A DNA stretch of 64,000 nt, from positions 21,916,701 to 21,980,700 of the forward strand of contig CM034548.1 of assembly GCA_020055645.1 (NCBI GenBank), written 5' to 3'. Positions 1 to 19,550 of the stretch are shown in pieces. The stretch comes from Tomocerus qinae (Eukaryota; Arthropoda; Collembola; Entomobryomorpha; Tomoceridae). The position numbers and the translations under genes were made by a program. Below the pieces are notes generated by a model. The model saw nothing but the letters and a program-made list of their open reading frames with translations. It was not told where the DNA came from and did no database searches. Within the stretch, counting starts at the first letter, position 1, and the number at the start of each line of letters is the position of its first letter.

Positions 1-2526
1 GAGAGAGAGAGATGCAGGCAGACAATTTCGGAGCTATATACTAAAGCAATATATATAGTGAGGTTAGGACTTGTCGACTAGTAAAAGAATTTCTCTGCGA
101 ATGCGACGGAAAAACGAAACCGACTTATGGATTGGATTAGGTTCTCAGGTATCATCGAGACTTTCATATAAGACTATTCTATAACAGACAGACATTATGT
201 AGTTCAGAGTTCATAGACAGACAGGGGCGGATATTTCTTTTATCATTAAAACTTCCGTTTGATTCCACTCTTCAAGTTACATTACTTATTAATTTATTTT
301 TTGACTGAATTCGAGTTTTGTTATGGTATAGCCGCAACCGCAGCGGGTGATGTTTGTGGAGCTAAAGAATACTACACAAAAGAATATCTAGCTCTGTAAA
401 TGGTATTTATAGTAAGAAGAATCCATCATGAGTCGTTTTAGTAGTAAGATAAAAGTTCACGTTGCCCTTGCACAACAGTACAGTACATTACTTGACGTTA
501 TCATTTGACACCATTAATATTATGCTTAGAATTAATGCACAGTAAAAAGTAACTTTTTGCATACACTGACAAAAGTAGTATGTAATAGTAAGAGTGTATA
601 GTATAATATAGTAGTAGGTAGTATAGTTTACGTTCACAATATAGGTTGTAAAGATTTTACAGAGTAGTAAGTACATATTTATATAGTACATGTAGGCCAA
701 TGCTAATTGAGCTTAGTAGATGTACAATAATATGGTAGAATAAGTTTTCCAAGACTTACATACATACAGAAGGACATTTTCTGTTGCAATTAATTGTTTC
801 ATTGGTTATATACCTAAGTAACAATAATTTCCGGGTTTGGAGGGAAAATCCTGGAAAAGTCATAAGTTATTTTTTACAAATAGTACCTTGTTAGTTATTC
901 ACTTGCAGTGTATACAGAGTTACACTGTTATGTTGACTGAATAGTAAATTATGTATGTATATGTTTGTATGCAATGCAATATACACTTTTTTGCATTCTG
1001 TGTAAAAGTAGTTGAGTGATAAAATAGTACTACAGTACAGGTAGTAATATGTGAATTATACAAAATAACTTAAGAATTCGTCGCAGAAAGTATTTTAGTA
1101 GCTATATGTTCTTATAACAATCATTTGACAACTTCCCCACAGAGTTTGCTATATGTAACTAACTAAATGACTACACGGTACTTGATATAGACATACCTGC
1201 GTGTAATAGCTTATACTGATTTTAGAAAAGAGAATTACAATCATACACTCCTGAGCATTTGCTTTGCATAATGTACAGAGTGTATAGCTAGTGGATGTTT
1301 GCTTGTCCCCTATGGACATTGTAGAATGTAGCAGGCTTCCTAATGTTTCAAAAATTCCATCTGCTGGCCGATTCCGGTGTACAGATCAAAACCAAATGGA
1401 ATTAGTCGAGCAAACCACTTACATTACTTCTACAACTAGCAAGTAATTGCACCACCACCTATAATGGCTCCTTTTCTTTTGATAATTTACATACAACACA
1501 CACATGCGGATGCTAATAATAATATTAGGCAGTTTGGTATCTTTGCATAACTATCTACATGTACTGCACCTAATTTACTAAACTATCAAATACTATCCAG
1601 AAATTTCCTATAACATCAGTGCTCTTAGTCCTACTAGTTCATTTGGTATTCTATCTCGTTTGGTTTCCTGTGTAACTGTCGTTAGTGACTACTTTACCTT
1701 TATAAATTACGAACATTTGCTTTTGGTTTCTAGATACTCGTAACGAGGAAAAGAAATTAGGAGAATTGTGTTATTGTGTTTTCTACTAGTATGTGGAGTG
1801 ACTTGGGAATTGAACTACAGTATTTCTATACAGTACAGCTTACTACACACAGGACAGATAGATATCTTCGTCCTACTTGGGATTAAATAATAAATCGTTG
1901 CATTACCCATCGAGTTTCAACATTGGTTCATTCTTTACTATAATAAACTACATCAGAGATACAAATACCCACAAACAAACAAGACACATCGAGGCATTTA
2001 ATAAATACGCATCAACCTAGGAGACAGACCATCAGTTTTTACATTTATTACACTTTAACACTATTTCTACCGAACTTTCTCTTACACATGTTATACAGGG
2101 AATATAAGTTGTAGATAGAATTGCTATCATAGACATTGGCCACTTTAAAACTTTCCATTGTGAATCAATATTTATTAGCATCATATAACTAGAAGTATAT
2201 GTGTAACACAGAAGTAACTATTATTAGTAGATTGTTTTTTCAATGTGGGTTCCAACAATACCTATATAGTTACACGTTATGTAACTTATTGACAATGACA
2301 TTGCAGCAAGGGAAACAAAGACAATGAACTAACAATGTTGAAATTTCATTACTACAGATATGACTGATTGTGTAGTAGATACCAGCAGTTGTCACTTCCT
2401 AAATAGTCCTAAGCACACAGGCTACACTGATTGGACTAGGATTGACAATATAAAAATGTCTATTATATTAATCTCAAATGTGATATGAATATGTGTCATC
2501 TTTTCTTTCATTGCTACCTAAAGCCT
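1..2526. other. Gene-free AT-rich flank
   Basis: No exon-like segment with coherent coding sequence and splice sites was recognised. The stretch opens with a short (GA)n run at 1-12 and is rich in TAGTA-type trinucleotides on the + strand. Nothing functional can be supported. Confidence 0.5.
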
Positions 2527-2838
2527 TTAGGGCAGACATATAGGTAGCATAACAAATGTAGTGTAAACATTGTTAAAAGCTTTATTTAAGCCTGATTGGA
2601 GAAAACGTAAGCAACGGTTGCATGAAATGCAAAAGTGTAACACTGGAGTGAGTTGAATAAAAATCGGCATAGCTAGTACATAACTAGCCGTGAAAGTGTT
2701 GTAGTCTATGGGGCTAGAACACACGCCGATCATGAAGAGAGCCAGTGCAGTTGGTAAAGTCAAAGTCAGGAGCAACATCAGTGACGTATATTCCCACATA
2801 ATAATTTTAGCTTCGATCGAAGAATAATAGTGCAACAT
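2527..2838 (-). other. Weak GPCR-like reading frame (TM6-TM7-like), possibly spurious
   Basis: A 103-codon minus-strand frame starts at an ATG directly preceded by an in-frame stop. It encodes two hydrophobic segments (about residues 18-40 and 50-72) separated by a short polar loop. The second contains TPVLHF and is followed by a Cys/Arg-rich amphipathic stretch (CNRCLRFLQ), a layout like TM6-TM7-helix 8 of a rhodopsin-type receptor. There is no NPxxY, no CWxP and no convincing upstream exon. The minus strand is C/T-rich here, which by itself yields long hydrophobic frames. A pseudogene fragment or chance are both possible. Confidence 0.18.
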
Positions 2839-5800
2839 TTATATATGTTTGCTTCTTCCTATAGCGAAGAGTTGTAGACTGAGTTAGCTATCAATTCAGT
2901 CGTCATCAGTAGAAATATAATGGCTTTTATGTACATTTAACTTTGCATTATCGTCAAATTGCAATAATATGCTTATGCCTATTTAGTTTATTTGTGACTA
3001 CAAGTGTATGACGTCAAAACGCCACTTGCAAAATGAGTGACTCACAGTCGTGGCCAAGTCAACGCTGAACACACAATGTATGCAATACTAAGTACATTCA
3101 CAAAGAAGACCAGTCATTTCATTATCTATCTGTAATGCCTATCATTGTAAATATGTAGACAAGACAAGGAGATAATAAATACATTATTGGCTCTGCCGTC
3201 TAATAATAAATATCAATCAACTCCTATATCTTCTCATCTATCAAGGTCTGCACTGCTACAATAATGCAAACTACTACAGCCACAACTTGATACGCTTTGT
3301 TTTATGATGCAGATAAGAGTCTCGGCTCCCGACGTAACCCTACACTCGGATAACTGATATGCGCTTACGTATTTAGTGTCTATCTTCCTTATTCTCACGA
3401 CATAAAAATGACAATCAAACAATACCATAGCAAAATGTTTTTGGTTGCTGATTTTACATACTAGCTATGATACCGGAAAATACTAATGAACCATATAACT
3501 CGGGAAAGATCAAACCACTACAAGAATTTGCTTTCACCGGAAATGAAATTGTTCTAGATTTGAGCTTTCTTTTCCTATTTCCCTAATAATATGATATATG
3601 ATGGCTTAGATGTCAGAAGTGACTTGTGTTCCTCTTTTAGGTGAGCAAGACAAAGAGAACTCCATCGTCATGAATAATTCTTTGAATGTATGATACCATC
3701 CGAATCTTTTTGGACCCACGTCATCCGTCATAGTAAACACTCACTTAAGACTCATATAAGATAAGCAATTCTTTAAATAAAATCACTGCTATAGTTAACA
3801 ACAATACAGTGCCTACACAGTACGCACGCTACTCAGAGATACGACCAGCTTAGCGTCATGTAGCAGTGGGTCCGATATGACAGAGACATTCTATTTTTAC
3901 CATGATGAAACTTGAAGCGATAGAAAACAATCTAGACAATCCAATGTCCATACTAAAAGACATTGGACACTACTACGTCCAACTTTCTATTCCTTTTTTC
4001 TAGTGCCATGATTTCCAGGTGGTTCTATCCTGAAACGCAGGTGAAATCTGATACTTTGTTTGTGTATCAGTAAGTTACACAACGACAACCTTTTATTGGT
4101 CACAGAGAACTCTGCGCTCAACCCGAACTGTTTTCGATGGAAAATACAATAACAACAATACTACTATGGATTCTAAAAAGACGTTTCTGGGGTGAAAGTG
4201 AATAGCACAGACGGTAGAGACAATTTAACAGTCGTCGTCTCCACCTAATCTATAATATCTATAATCGACAAATTACCTTTCCATTGTATTCCTGCAATAA
4301 GCGTACGTCAGTAATATACGCCACTGTACTACTGGACTAGATCGGACAGAGCTTGCCTATCTACCTTAATTGCACAAGTATGCAAAACGCGCATATTATG
4401 TGTGTAACTATCTTTTACCCTTTGTACAAAAATGGGCAGTACAAACGGCCGTGTTTTAAAATTTATCAATTGATATCCACTTATTAGGGTTCAATCAACC
4501 ATTAGTGGATGATCAGCAAGAATAGTAATAATTAGATAAGATTTCAACGTTTCAAGGTGACGTTGATACAAAGATTAGCTTAGCCGTATTTAACTTTTAC
4601 AATAGATGTACACTGGTCCAGAATATTTGTAGCATCCAAATACCCTTTAAAATGGTATTCCACGTGTACATTATTTATAGGTAATTTTTTACAGATTTCC
4701 TACGTCAATGACGGGCCAGATTACAAGTACTAATACACTAGGACTAAAAGAGTAGCACATATCACTTTTCGCAAAAGATGTATTCTCGGTGACAGAGGAG
4801 AAGGAAAGGATAAGATGTCAAGAAGATTCCAGACTTCGAGATTATATATACATTATTGATACATAATCTAAATTTAGCATCAATATGTGATGCTCTTACG
4901 TTCGGTGTTGTTGGGTAAGAGTGATAGACTATGAACATTATTCTAACACCTTTTGTAATCATGAAGTCACTCCGTCGTCTAGCCGTCGAGAGACATATCA
5001 TGTATCGTGTTATTGTTACCAACTTGATACTTGTTTATTTTGATGCTACACCTTTGGTTACAGGTGTCTAGCTTATAAATAAAATGGTCAAGAGCTGAGA
5101 CTTCTTGATTTATGAAATAAATCCCATATCTATTACATGTCTGGGAAAGTAGTCCAGTGACCAGTGCGCACTTTGAGACAAAAATAGTCTAAACGTGTGG
5201 GTTTAGGTAAAAGCTATGATTTTCAATCCCTCTGCAAAGTAAAGACACCTACATGTCCAGTAAAAATAGTAAAAAAGAATATCCTGTTCGTATTACGCTA
5301 TAAAACGGAAAACTAATGATTGGTACAATTCGTTGTATGTATAGGGGAAAAGATAAGTTTAAATGTTACCTTGTTGTATCAAATACTATGTAGAAAAAGG
5401 CTTAAATTGAATTTTATCATTTAACAGTATCCTTATTTATAATATTACTTAGATGTAAGCTGTACCTGTTCATAAAAATGCATTTATATAGTATTTAGCA
5501 TAGTGATAATATTGTAGATATATGCACCTATAGAGTTATAGTATACCTACCTATATAGTATGTATGCTAAAGTTGTATGTTGTATCTGTAACTCATGCAA
5601 CACAATTTCACTTGTGCTGCGAAATCGATTTTAGGCTGCTAATGGACTAGTGGGGCTCATCATAGTCATCATTAGGGTTTCGCAACACAAGTGTATAGTG
5701 TACGTATTATTCAATGTAGCGAAATGTATTATCTGATGGTCTTGCCTAGGCATTTACTCCGCCAAACATTCCCTCGCACTCACACATAAATTTATTGTAG

Positions 5801-8800
5801 CGATGTTGAAGTATAAATATCAAAGAGCGTGTTGATATTGTATGTATGTACTTATTTTAGTATTATAAGCAAGAAACTGTCTTGTAGCAATGTGAAAGAT
5901 GTTTTCTGTAGTGATTTTTAACGATTTTGTATTTGTATCATCAAGACATTGCTTTCATCCACAGAGAAAGGTATTTTACAAGAGATTTTTCTTATAAACA
6001 AGTATTACATACATAGATCCTAATTAAATTGACACTTAACATTTTTTTAAACACGACGACAATATTTAAAGTTTTGGACGTGAGGATGCCTATCGTTTAC
6101 CCGTGTGTAGTAGTAAAATGGCAGTAGTGCTGTCACATACGTATTAATTGTATTTAAAATCTAATGTATTTGTATTTCTGTATATTAAATTACATAAGTA
6201 GTAAGTACATTGTTCTTGACGCTATACACACACACCAGGTATATGATGATACATTGAGAAACGTTAACAAAACTACCTACGGATCGTGTAGGAAGGAACG
6301 TATGTGTACAATTTAGCTACCATCATCATCCTTGAACGAGTAGCTTTATATACCTAGTAGAACTACATACAATATATTTTTCAGAATTCCTGCTCTACTG
6401 GGCTGGACTGGAGTGAACTGACTGAATATGTAGAAGACAACTGAATGTTTGGAGGTATTCGCTTTCTCTTGAGGTGTCCCTAGTCCCATTTTCTAATAGC
6501 ATTAAAAACTAAAGTACCACTGCACTGATATATTATTTATATGCTCACACCTATCTTTCTTCTGCACGCACCTTTGTGATTCATCATTTAATATTACACA
6601 ATTATATTCTTATACTTTACGTTTAGTACATAGTACCATTATTATGTATATACATCTTTGTAATAAATGTTGGCCTATGTACATTTGCAGTATTATTTTA
6701 ATTATGCCTAAGTAAGTAAATATAAGTATTTATATATACGAGCGGCAGAAATAATAACAACCACAAATAAATACTTTAAAATAAGTATGTATGATTTTAG
6801 GTTTATAATGAAAAAGTTATGCGCAAAGGTATGCAGATTGGGTAATATCTCGTAATAATAATGGTATTAACAGAATACAGTCAATTATCCGCATTTAATT
6901 GAGAACATAATACGGATAATGCAATAGTGTCATATTATGTACATCGTATTGGTATTGTAATATGTGTGCACGTGCCATAACTTCAATCATATAAACATGA
7001 CACATTTAAGTCAATACTACAGCACGCTCTAAATGTAATATATTAACTATGGATATTATTAAATTACTGCCTATATAGTTACCCTATTAACCTACTATAT
7101 TATATCAAATACCTATTGAAAGTATTTAACTCAATTACTTACCATTAGGTTAATAATATTAGTAATGTCCTTGTGCTATGCTTGAGAATGCGAATGTTTG
7201 CTTAATTCTCACGTAATAACGTGTAATACTATTAGTAAGTAAATAAAACAGAGATGCGCCTGATTCCTACACACACAATTGCAATTATAAGTAGTTCTCC
7301 TCACACTGTTTGCTTTTTATCAACATCCCATGGAAAGCATTTAAATTACTTTTTCAAATGTCAACTATATACTACCAAAAACAGTTCCATTGACTAATTG
7401 TAAATACACTGATATTATTCTACCCCGTAATGATTCCTTCCCAACTTCATTATATACCAATACGTCTTAATTCGATAGTACTTTTTTCTTTCTTACCAAG
7501 GACCAAGATTTCTCCACCATGCATGCAATTTACATAATGATTGATAAATTTCGCTATATATTTTGCACGAATTCAAAACCAACTACGATAGGACTGCAAT
7601 TTGATTAGTGGCACTATATAATAGTACTATCGACCAATAAGAGTCAGAGTAATCGTAGTTGATCCTTTTTAGCAGATAGTCAAGGTTTTGGTATCAAATT
7701 TTCCACAATTTCGTATAAGCTACTTATGGAAGTATGAAACAAAGTTGGAAAGTTGGGGAATCATCATTTTGGTAAGAGAAATATCATTTTTCCAAATTGT
7801 AAATATTTTTTTTGTAATGGGGTGAACTGAATTTGTCTGATAAGTTTATCTATTATGCGATACTCTCAAAAATAGGATGGAAGCCTAAATTGAAATGCCA
7901 ATTAGCAGTGGTAGACAGATAGGCTAAAACTAAATGGTAGGCTATTTGATAAAATAAAATAGCTAAGGATTTATTAAACGAAATATCTATTTTGAGTTTA
8001 CCCGCTTTCTCCCGTATATTTAAAAGTTATTTAAAGTCTCAATCTCAGCAAAACGAAGCGCCAGCGTACCAATAGCGACACACACACATATATATAAACA
8101 ATAGTTAGTCACGTCACAATTAGTCAAATATCTAGCTAAATAGACGATACCAGAAAGAGGACATTTTGGACGTCACCTTAGATTAAATGGTTAATATTGT
8201 CCTACAGCTATGTCATCCTGCATCAAGAATGTGCAGTTTCTGTTCTATAGAGTAATCTCACTGTACTTTCACCACCACTGACTATTGTCTGCAGATGGCC
8301 AATAGTAACTCGGTTGAATTTTGGACTCCACTTTTTGTCATAACTTATTGTTAGTTGGTCAGAGAACATTTCTATATACGAGTAATACCTATGTACACGA
8401 GTAGTACATGAATCGCAGAAATTGCCATAAATATACTTCTCTGTATTTAAATAATTACTAATAGACAGTATAATATACATTACAAAGTAGGACGTCCCTA
8501 AGTCTAATACTCCGTATGAATGCTAAAAGCACAGCAAGTCAGTAGAAACACTCGGGCGAATAATAAACTCTTTAAGCAACACCGGGGGTATACAAGAGTG
8601 TATCATCATACTGTATAATAAATATCGTAAAATCTAATCTGTTACCTTCTTAATATCAATAATAATCTATGTAATGTAATTACGTAAGTAATGTCAGTAG
8701 TATTGTATGTTTAATTAACCAATCTGTATGTGATTGCATTCTAATTTAAGCATTGTTAGCTAAAATAGTTCTGGGTAGTCTTCTATATTCTATAAAATCT

Positions 8801-9818
8801 AGCACCAAAAAGTAGTCAAGTTGATTTGTCTTTGTAAAATAACTTGAGCGCGATGGACAAAACGAGACAAATATAAATCACACAAAGCATAAAAAATTAC
8901 GGAAATAAAAATGAATTTTCTCAGATTCTGATTATGCTGGAAAAAGTAGACAAATTATTGCGTCTACTACTTATAATATTATATTTGTCAATATCTTGTT
9001 CATAGCCGATTGAGACAAAAGTAAATATCAGTATTACTCCATAGTTATTTAGTATAATATTAACTGTAGTAATAGAACTGTCAATGTTTGTCTAAAAGTA
9101 TTTTCGAAATCGTATTTCTACGAATGAAGAAGTTAGAGACGCCAATGTATTTACAAAAGTCCTAGCTAATAAATAATTTCCCGATGATTTGATCGGATAC
9201 GTTGACATGAACATTCTGAATTCAGAATACCTACACCTTGGACGCATACCATTTAGCACATTTAAGGTACACGGTCATAATAATGATGTGAGTGCATAAT
9301 ATATAGTACAACACGCAATATATATAGATATATAAATACATATTATAGTAGACAACTGAGCACAGATTACATATTTGTTTGTTACCGTAGAGAAGATGAG
9401 GATTGACACGACAGAGCAGACATGAGACGGGTAAAGCACAATAATAATTATACATCAATCAATATAACAACGATGATATAACAACAAGTACTACACACAA
9501 GAGCAGACTTAATCAGAAATGACTGCATTGCTATGTAGTAGTACAATTGAGTCTAGTCAACTCACAACACTCCACCACGCACGGTCCCTCGTTATTGACT
9601 ATAATATATAGATTATTATTAATATCTGTTGTGATATTGTTGTGAGAAAGTTTTCCTCTGAAAATGGAATCCTCTTTTGTGTGTGTATGTAGTAAAGATA
9701 GTTAAAAGTAGACGCACTACTATATATTTAGTAAATAGTGTTTATATGTGTGCACCTCCGCCACATACTTGATGCATCACCTATATAGATGAGGTGTCTC
9801 ACAAAAAGAAGAGTCGTA
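2839..9818. other. egr 3' flank, probably including its 3' UTR
   Basis: This lies downstream of the egr stop codon. No convincing gene was found. On the minus strand, poly(A)-signal hexamers occur as ATTAAA (8715-8710) and AATAAA (7975-7970), so a 3' UTR of 1-2 kb is possible, but neither site is decisive. Frames at 3234-3428, 4762-5022, 8223-8480 and 9231-9458 on the minus strand match no family I recognise. Confidence 0.4.
3009..3044. promoter_or_regulatory. Full CRE plus AP-1 site downstream of egr
   Basis: A perfect cAMP-response element TGACGTCA (3009-3016) lies 21 bp from an AP-1 site TGACTCA (3038-3044), which sits inside the near-palindrome TGAGTGACTCA. With this base composition a full CRE is expected less than once in 64 kb by chance, so the pairing is mildly informative. 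A role as a downstream egr enhancer is inference. Confidence 0.35.
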
Positions 9819-16379
<6,561 letters not shown>

Positions 16380-16383
<4 letters not shown>

Positions 16384-17991
16384 CTCGGTGAACGTCTCCT
16401 CCTCTGTTCTTGATGACGACTCCGACTCTGCTGTGGACAGAGAAAAGGACGAGTCAACCGGAGTTACCGGTGAATCTTGCGAAGACAATGGCTTATCCAC
16501 AATTTAACCACTGCCACACAAACGCCTCTCTCAAATGGCCCCTCTACCTATCTCTGCTCACGCCGCTCAGTCTATCTCATGAGACAGGTGATCTGGCTGG
16601 GCTGAGGTACAGTGAGAGATGATCTTTAAAGATCGGCGACTGCTAATTACGCGCGAGTCAGCTTGTATGTAAGTGCTACAGGTATTAATCGCCAGTGCAG
16701 CGGAAGGGATTGGTTCCTTTCTTTTCCTCGTCTGCTGGAATTTCTCTTTTCCAACTCAGTCAACGCGAGCAAGTCGGTAATAAAAAGGACATAAGCCGTT
16801 GCTTAGTACATTTCCTAAGCTAAGGCTACTGTGAAGATAACTAGAGTTGAGCGTGTCAATTGTGCTGGCGTTAACTCTGAGTTTATAGCGTATGATTACG
16901 TACACGCAGCACGAATTCAGAATCTGGATACTTCTGGTACAATATTAGCGTGACTATATGGTACCTTATAATCCTGTATCAGTTCCCGCAGTTTTCTAAG
17001 TAGCTACTTAGCTCTCTTCTAGTATGGCTTCAATAGCAGTATACAGAATAAAATTCCGTGTTTCTTAAGTACCAAATGATATAGATATATACCGGTGTAT
17101 ATCTACGAGTAGTAGGTGTCGTTTTCGTATTCGTTTTCGCAGGTCCGTAGAGAGAGAGAGGGAGAAGGTTACTGTATGGGAACACAAAAGACGGCTAGCG
17201 AATGTAGGAAAGTGAAGAGAGGAATTGAGAATTGGAGGAGTAGTGAGTCCGGTCGCGACTCGGTGAACTTTTTCCGCACTCTTTTCTCTGGAACTCCCAG
17301 ATGTAAACAAAGGATAGAAGAAGAATGGGTTGTGAAAGGCTTGAACTTCAAAGTTTCCAAGTATTGAACGGTTTTCTCTGTTTAGCGTACTTGTCTACTA
17401 TAGCTCTTGAGAAACTCTTGACAAATAATGGGGAGTAGTAGTGAGACAACTACACTATTTATGAGTTGTGGAAGGAGACACTAAGTGAAGGATACAGAAT
17501 GTGTGTTTGCTCCGACAGTAATTAGACGACTGTGCGGAGTAGACAGAGCACCTACTGAGTTATAGTGGAGTAAATGGAATGAGTACATATACGTAATTGT
17601 ATGATTTAGCGATGGACTCTGTGGGGTGTAGTATTCTTCGTAGTAAAAAGATGCAATTGGTTGCAATGGCAGATAATATAAGTGCATGAGATGCACTTGA
17701 AGAATGGGAGAGCGAGAATGGTTTGCTTGAGTTTTGTTGTGTGAGTAGAGTCAAGTCAAGTAAGATATAGAGAAGCGGACCAGAGCTACTCGAAGATATC
17801 CGAAGATGTTCAGCAACTCATGGTTCACTCCAGACTGAATGAGTCAACGCAAGAACCTCCCAGATAAATTTTATGAATGAACTCACCTTGTAGCAGTGCC
17901 ACCCTTTCCCCCAGACTTTGGGGGTTATGACGTCAACGGGTACGCGAGAAAAAATGACGTCTTGGATATACCATGTGCTAGTAGATGCCAT
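16380..17991 (-). CDS. Putative upstream ORF in the egr leader (spliced, 51 codons)
   Basis: If 17887 (donor CTACAAG|GTGAGT) splices to 16430, an ATG at 17991-17989 opens a 35-codon frame (MASTSTWYIQ...HCYK) that ends in phase 0. It continues 16 codons in the next exon and stops at TGA 16382-16380. That stop overlaps the egr start codon as ATGA. Such overlap is known to permit termination-reinitiation. The peptide resembles nothing I know. It depends on the inferred splice and on transcription starting upstream of 17991; a start between the CREs and the donor would remove the ATG. Confidence 0.25.
16431..17886 (-). other. Probable egr leader intron (1456 bp)
   Basis: It is bounded by a consensus donor (AAG|GTGAGT, 17886) and a strong pyrimidine-rich acceptor (AG 16432-16431). 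The + strand is purine-rich toward its right end: 17701-17760 has 22 G against 4 C, with a (GA)n run near 17152. It contains an AP-1 site at 17840-17846. No coding exon was seen inside. Confidence 0.55.
17840..17846. promoter_or_regulatory. AP-1 site next to egr leader exon
   Basis: Perfect TGAGTCA, 41 bp inside the putative leader intron. Together with TGACTCA at 18395-18401 it brackets the CRE-bearing promoter segment. AP-1 input to an EGR gene is plausible but inferred. Confidence 0.35.
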
Positions 17992-18060
17992 GTGCTCCCG
18001 CAGGAGAGTCCGGTCGATATTTGCCCGGGTTCTAGAATTCTACTTTACACAATGCCTGCG
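17887..18060 (-). promoter_or_regulatory. egr: egr promoter / putative leader exon with CREs
   Basis: This segment is clearly GC-richer than its surroundings. On the minus strand it ends in the consensus donor CTACAAG|GTGAGT (17887/17886), making it the best candidate first exon of egr. It holds a full CRE, TGACGTCA (17928-17935), and a second CRE-like TGACGTCT (17955-17962), and it sits at a sharp change of strand composition. No convincing TATA box was found. The right boundary is approximate. CREB and AP-1 inputs would fit an immediate-early gene. Confidence 0.5.
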
Positions 18061-18394
18061 ACATACGAGGCTGAGCTGAGTACACCAATCTGCAATTCTG
18101 CACTGCATCGTACACGCCAGCCAACCTCTTCTCGCTCGATACATCCTCTTCTTCCTTTTCCCTTTATTGCGTTAGGTTAGATCATGAATCCAACTAACTC
18201 TCCACACACACATACATACATACATACTAAATACACACTACTCTCTTTCCACATACTACTACCTATTATGCAATTCTCAAGAACTTACTACTATCGCTCG
18301 TACACACACACATACATACATCCACTCACTACTACTTGCTCATGTAACAACATCCTTTTCTAATATCTCCTCTACTAAAGACTGATTGAATCTC

Positions 18395-18401
18395 TGACTC
18401 A
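18395..18401. promoter_or_regulatory. AP-1 site upstream of egr
   Basis: Perfect TGACTCA about 400 bp upstream of the putative egr leader exon. One half of the pair flanking the CRE promoter. Confidence 0.3.
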
Positions 18402-19534
18402 TTTTCCTACAGACACGCTGTACATGCTCCATCTTCACTCTCTCCCTCTCGATGTTATTATCATGATCTTTGCTTCAGATCTGCGTGTGCCTCTTTTACC
18501 TTGCTTGCCTTGGTTTGGACATTGCATTGCCAATGCCGCTGACTGCCACAATACTCACTCACTACTACTACTACAATTATCACAATACTAAACAGCCCCA
18601 ACTCCCTTTTACAACTAGTCAGGTAGGTAATATACTCACTCTCCTATAATACTTTTTTATAATATGCATTGATTGTGGAATACCTGCTTATTATTATGCA
18701 CCTTTTTTATAATGATATTAGTATCCTATACTCAACCTGCACTATTTACTTATTACGTAATACGAGAACATGTTAAATATAAATCAAACGGCATTTTTCA
18801 TTAGATACTTTTGTATTTTTTAATTCTTGATTAAACAAGAATCTTTAGGAATTTCTTCTAAATCCGCATTGATTTCTATTTCTTGAAAAGTTACTATATA
18901 TTGAGATTATTTCCTGTGTTTTATTTTTATTGTATTCATGCTATAACTTGTATGATGCAATTTCTTTGCTGCGGTGTGATGAAATCGGAGAAATTGATAT
19001 ATCGGAGTGTTGTGAACACAGTATAATATAGGAAAGCGATCATTCTCATGCACATTGTGTTGATGGCCATCAATCGATCGGAAAGTTTTATGTATTCTAG
19101 TACGCTCGTGTAACTCCTGTCAAATTGCACATGGTTCTTTTTTGCTAATTATCTTGTTGATGTCTATCAATTTCCTTGGAGCAAGTTGGAATTTGTGCTA
19201 GTAATATTAGAAACATTGATAGTGGTGTGATAATAGTTGGTTATAGTGAAAGCTGAAATGGAGCGGTGCTAATAAATTCGCAGATTGTATGGAATGTATA
19301 CCTTAAGCGTAATAAGTTTGTAGAAGAGGAATAGTTTGCAATATTCTCCACTCCAGAAGAAACTCAATATGCAAACACATAGGTAATGTCTCTCAGAAGT
19401 CCCTAGGAAATTAATCCGAGTTTACCCGGTATTTGTTGGAAGTCTAAATTAAAATGTAAAAGTAAATAGTAGTAGGTGGAAGCTGAAGTTTTTCAATTTC
19501 GCAGGAAGAAATTAACCTAAACATCCTCTCTATT

Positions 19535-19550
19535 GAGAGAGAGAGAGAGA
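19535..19550. repeat. (GA)8 microsatellite
   Basis: Uninterrupted GA dinucleotides followed by a purine-rich AAAGAGGAGGA tail. Confidence 0.8.

Noticed and set aside
16500..16504. GTG start giving DKPLSSQDSPVTPVDSS as the egr N-terminus
   Set aside because: It needs a non-ATG start directly after an in-frame TAA, whereas a strong splice acceptor lies between it and the first ATG.
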